64,000 bases of DNA, from contig CALUTR010000003.1 of assembly GCA_944323755.1 (NCBI GenBank), forward strand, positions 124,001 through 188,000, given 5' to 3'. Source of the DNA: an uncultured Helicobacteraceae bacterium (GTDB lineage: Bacteria; Campylobacterota; Campylobacteria; Campylobacterales; Helicobacteraceae). A program made the position numbers and the translations under genes. Numbering within the stretch: position 1 is the first letter of the stretch; the number at the start of each line of letters is the position of its first letter. Positions 61,673 through 64,000 of this stretch are shown piece after piece. Under the pieces are notes generated by a model. That model had not been told where the DNA came from and searched no databases. It was given only the letters and a program-made list of their open reading frames with translations.

Positions 61673-62680
61673 TTAATGTGCAACTTTCATAGATTTTAAT
61701 CTACCAGAATCTACCAATTCTTTATAATAAATGCTATGCAAAATTGATAATTCTTCTTCGCCCATTTTGCCATTTATTATTGCTTCTATTGCACCTTCTA
61801 TTGCGAATAAGCTCATATAAATATGTGTAATTAACATCGCAATCACCATAAAACCAATAACATTATGGATAATAGCCACTAATCTTAGTGTATTTATATC
61901 TGTGTATTGGAAAAACATAACACCACCTGTAAAAGCCATAATGCCACCACCAATTGTAGCTATCCAAAACCACATTTTTTGTCCAGCATTAAATTTTCCC
62001 GCAGGTATTAGTTTGTTTTCTTTACTTAGATATCCACCCATCATTTTAAACCAGTCAATATCATATTTTTTGAACAGACAGTGTTTAAACCACATAGCAA
62101 ACATTAATATTCCAAATACCACAAATATTGGAGTTGCAATTCCGTGAATATCTCTTGCAAGTCTTATAAAAGCTCCACCACCTAAATTTGCTCCAAATAC
62201 CATAATGAGACCTGTGATACATATTAAAACAAATGGAATTGCTGCACCCCAATGAACGATAATATTAAATTTTGAGAATACTTGCAATTTTTGATGATGG
62301 TTAAATTTTCTTTGACCAATCATCATAAAATGCCCAAAAAATGCTAGTGGCACTAATATTATAATTGCAAAGAATATTAATTTGAAATATTTATTTTGCA
62401 ATATTGTGAATAATTCACCAAGTCCAGTCATTCCTCGGATGCCACTTATTTTTTGCCCACTTGTTAATGGATCAATACTTCCACCTTCAAAGTTAAGTGT
62501 ATTACCTAGTGATACGCCAGCACTATGCGTATCAACACCCCAATTTTTTATCGCTTCTATTTGGTTTTTTCCATAGATGTCTTTATTGTAACTCAAGTCA
62601 ATTGCACCCTTGAAGCCATCATCAGAGGCTTGTGAGATAGTCATAATGATGAAAAATAATAATAATTTTACCAATCTCAT
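61673..62680 (-). CDS. formate dehydrogenase cytochrome b subunit
   Basis: This is a 335-residue membrane protein. It has a signal peptide, a periplasmic N-terminal segment, and a first membrane helix near 98-116. The cytochrome b561-type core follows, with His in FNIIVHWGAAIPF near 148, DIHGIATPIFVVFG near 190 and IIHNVIGFMVIAMLITHIYMS near 270. It transfers electrons from the Fe-S subunit to menaquinone. Its gene lies 10 bases after the Fe-S subunit gene. Confidence 0.88.
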   Translation of the reverse strand: MRLVKLLLFFIIMTISQASDDGFKGAIDLSYNKDIYGKNQIEAIKNWGVDTHSAGVSLGNTLNFEGGSIDPLTSGQKISGIRGMTGLGELFTILQNKYFKLIFFAIIILVPLAFFGHFMMIGQRKFNHHQKLQVFSKFNIIVHWGAAIPFVLICITGLIMVFGANLGGGAFIRLARDIHGIATPIFVVFGILMFAMWFKHCLFKKYDIDWFKMMGGYLSKENKLIPAGKFNAGQKMWFWIATIGGGIMAFTGGVMFFQYTDINTLRLVAIIHNVIGFMVIAMLITHIYMSLFAIEGAIEAIINGKMGEEELSILHSIYYKELVDSGRLKSMKVAH

Positions 62681-62690
62681 ACTATCCCTC

Positions 62691-63323
62691 CTAGTCCTTG
62701 TAAGGAGCGCTCCACATATATGATGATGTATGTGAATTTTGACCTTTGTTAATAACCCTTGTTCTAATAATACTGCTTACCTCTTCGCTGCTTCCAGCAA
62801 GTAATGCTTTTGTTGAACACATTGAAGCACACATTGGCACTTTTCCTTCTGCGATTCTATTTTGTCCATATAGCTTAAATTCTTCTTCACTAAATGTTTC
62901 TTCAGGACCACCAGCACAGAATGTGCATTTATCCATTGTTCCTCTGCTACCAAAAACATCTGATTTTGGAAATTGAGGAGCACCAAATGGGCACGCATAT
63001 AGACAATATCCACAGCCTATACATGTTTTTTTATCGTGCAATACTATGCCATCAACTCTAATATAAAAGCAATCTACAGGACAAACCTGTGCGCAAGGTG
63101 CATCAGAACAATGCATACAGGCAATAGAGATTGATTTTTCTTTTCCAACTATTCCATCATTTATTGATATTACGCGTCTTCTATTTACGCCAACTGGTAA
63201 GTGGTGAGCCTCTTTACAGGCTACATCACAGCCATGGCAATCTATACATCGTAATTCATCGCAATAAAATTTTATTCTTGCGTGATTTGTGGCATTGAAG
63301 CCACCACTAGTCATTTCACTCAT
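62691..63323 (-). CDS. formate dehydrogenase iron-sulphur subunit
   Basis: This 210-residue protein has four Cys-rich clusters for 4Fe-4S centres: CDELRCIDCHGCDVACKEAH near 20, CMHCSDAPCAQVCPVDC near 70, CIGCGYCLYACPFG near 102, and CTFCAGG with CASMCS further on. It is the beta subunit that carries electrons from the molybdenum or tungsten site to the cytochrome b subunit. It starts 10 bases after the catalytic subunit gene. Confidence 0.93.
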   Translation of the reverse strand: MSEMTSGGFNATNHARIKFYCDELRCIDCHGCDVACKEAHHLPVGVNRRRVISINDGIVGKEKSISIACMHCSDAPCAQVCPVDCFYIRVDGIVLHDKKTCIGCGYCLYACPFGAPQFPKSDVFGSRGTMDKCTFCAGGPEETFSEEEFKLYGQNRIAEGKVPMCASMCSTKALLAGSSEEVSSIIRTRVINKGQNSHTSSYMWSAPYKD

Positions 63324-63333
63324 TTATCACCTC

Positions 63334-64000
63334 TTATGCTTTCTCTATTCTGCACAATCCACATTTTGTTTCAGGACACGCAGTGTTGTAATCAAAACCA
63401 TAGCTAGTAATCAAGCTGACAGCTTCACCTATTGCATAAGGCTCAGTGCCCTTTGGATATTTTTCAAGCAAGCTTTCACCTGAATATACACCAGAAAAGT
63501 TTTGTGGTAAAAATACGCTATTCTCATCAACTCTATATGAATGTCTAGCCTTTACTAGAATCTTCGTCCCAGAAGTTCCATGCACCCATACCATATCGCC
63601 ATCTCTAACACCTAAATTAAGTGCTGTATCTGGGTGGATTTCTACAAACATTTCACCTTGGACTTCTGCTAGATATTTTGCGCTTCTAGTTTCAGTTCCT
63701 GTTCCCATATGTGCCACTAGTCTTCCTGTTAGCATATTTAATGGGAATTCTTTTTTCCAATCTTTTTCTGTTTGTCGAGATATGTATTTGATATTAGCTC
63801 TAAATAAATCATTTTTGTCTGGGAATGTTGGATATTTTTTTATCAAATCATTTCTAAAGCTATGTAATGGCTCTCTGTGTAGTGGAATCTTATCGTACCA
63901 ATTCCATACAACCATTCTTGCTTTTCCATTTCCATAGGGACAAACACCAGCTTCTAGGGCCTTTTCGACTAATATATTTGTATTATCTGTTGCAAATGTT
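63334..64000 (-). CDS. formate dehydrogenase catalytic subunit, C-terminal part (cut by window edge)
   Basis: The minus-strand frame is open to the right edge, so only the C-terminal 221 residues are seen. The segment ACCPYGNGK-like EAGVCPYGNGKARMVVWNW and IPLHREPLHSF are typical of FdhA-type molybdopterin enzymes. TGRLVAHMGTGTETR and MFVEIHPDTALNLGVRDGDMVWVHG mark the molybdopterin-dinucleotide binding domain. The Sec or Cys ligand of the metal is outside the window. The C-terminus has four Cys (CPETKCGLC). Confidence 0.9.
   Translation of the reverse strand, partial: TFATDNTNILVEKALEAGVCPYGNGKARMVVWNWYDKIPLHREPLHSFRNDLIKKYPTFPDKNDLFRANIKYISRQTEKDWKKEFPLNMLTGRLVAHMGTGTETRSAKYLAEVQGEMFVEIHPDTALNLGVRDGDMVWVHGTSGTKILVKARHSYRVDENSVFLPQNFSGVYSGESLLEKYPKGTEPYAIGEAVSLITSYGFDYNTACPETKCGLCRIEKA

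Overview
The window is AT-rich DNA from a member of the Campylobacterota, most probably a Helicobacter species other than H. pylori. The evidence is gene order: hsrA, arsR-arsS-hemB preceded by two small genes, aminotransferase-murC-small membrane gene-mutS2, ccdA beside a dihydroorotase-like gene and an aminofutalosine deaminase, and purU-sppA all resemble H. pylori neighbourhoods from memory. The long Helicobacter-type FlgE is also present. A complete pfl pair, a formate dehydrogenase with fdhD, and a secretin/GspE/GspF machine argue against H. pylori itself.

1-10.5 kb is the right part of a prophage with a contractile, P2-type tail. In order it holds an RCC1-repeat tail-fibre-like protein (cut by the window edge), a DUF4376-like and a DUF1353 protein, a lysis block (small membrane protein, holin-like, DUF5675, Rz/Rz1 spanin pair), tail sheath, tail tube, tail chaperone with a probable -1 frameshift extension, tape measure, U-like, Z-like, X and D proteins. 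One small membrane gene lies on the opposite strand between chaperone and tape measure and looks like a moron. The prophage probably ends shortly after gene D. Its left part and both attachment sites are not identified.

10.6-22.8 kb: a Sel1-repeat exported protein and a coiled-coil membrane protein (minus strand), then a plus-strand operon of two small genes, the acid-responsive two-component system ArsR/ArsS and hemB, followed by aspB. flgE has a sigma-54 promoter and is followed by a Maf-type flagellin glycosylation gene. Facing it is a polytopic membrane protein whose reading frame contains nine consecutive G, a likely phase-variation switch (in frame here). hsrA, an orphan regulator lacking the phospho-acceptor Asp, follows.

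22.9-28.7 kb is a minus-strand block: ccdA-like, a dihydroorotase homologue that has lost its metal ligands, an MscS channel, aminofutalosine deaminase (menaquinone), sppA and purU. 28.8-35.1 kb is on the plus strand: DEAD-box helicase, aminotransferase, murC, a small membrane protein and mutS2.

35.4-44.0 kb is one plus-strand operon for an MSHA/type II secretion-like envelope machine: PilM/PilN-like fusion, PilO-like, PilP-like, MshL secretin, SH3-TPR protein, GspE ATPase, GspF platform. No pilin or prepilin peptidase gene is present in the window. A PerR/Fur family gene with a perfect palindromic operator faces ffh and the ribosomal/tRNA-modification block rpsP-khpA-rimM-trmD-rplS.

48-57.7 kb: a CorC/HlyC-family membrane protein, an MsrQ-like protein, kdsB, a glutathionylspermidine-synthase-family ligase, pflB-pflA with an FNR/CRP-type site centred at -41.5 of a predicted start, recR, a DUF411 protein, ppk2 and a cinA-C protein. 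A consensus promoter precedes five tRNA genes (Lys, Glu, Val, Asp, Glu). The last 5.9 kb carries a Cys-rich lipoprotein, flgF-flgG behind a second sigma-54 promoter, a DedA-family protein, fdhD, and the formate dehydrogenase genes for cytochrome b, Fe-S and catalytic subunits, the last cut by the window edge. No intergenic stretch exceeds about 300 bases, and no CRISPR array, rRNA gene or insertion sequence was seen.
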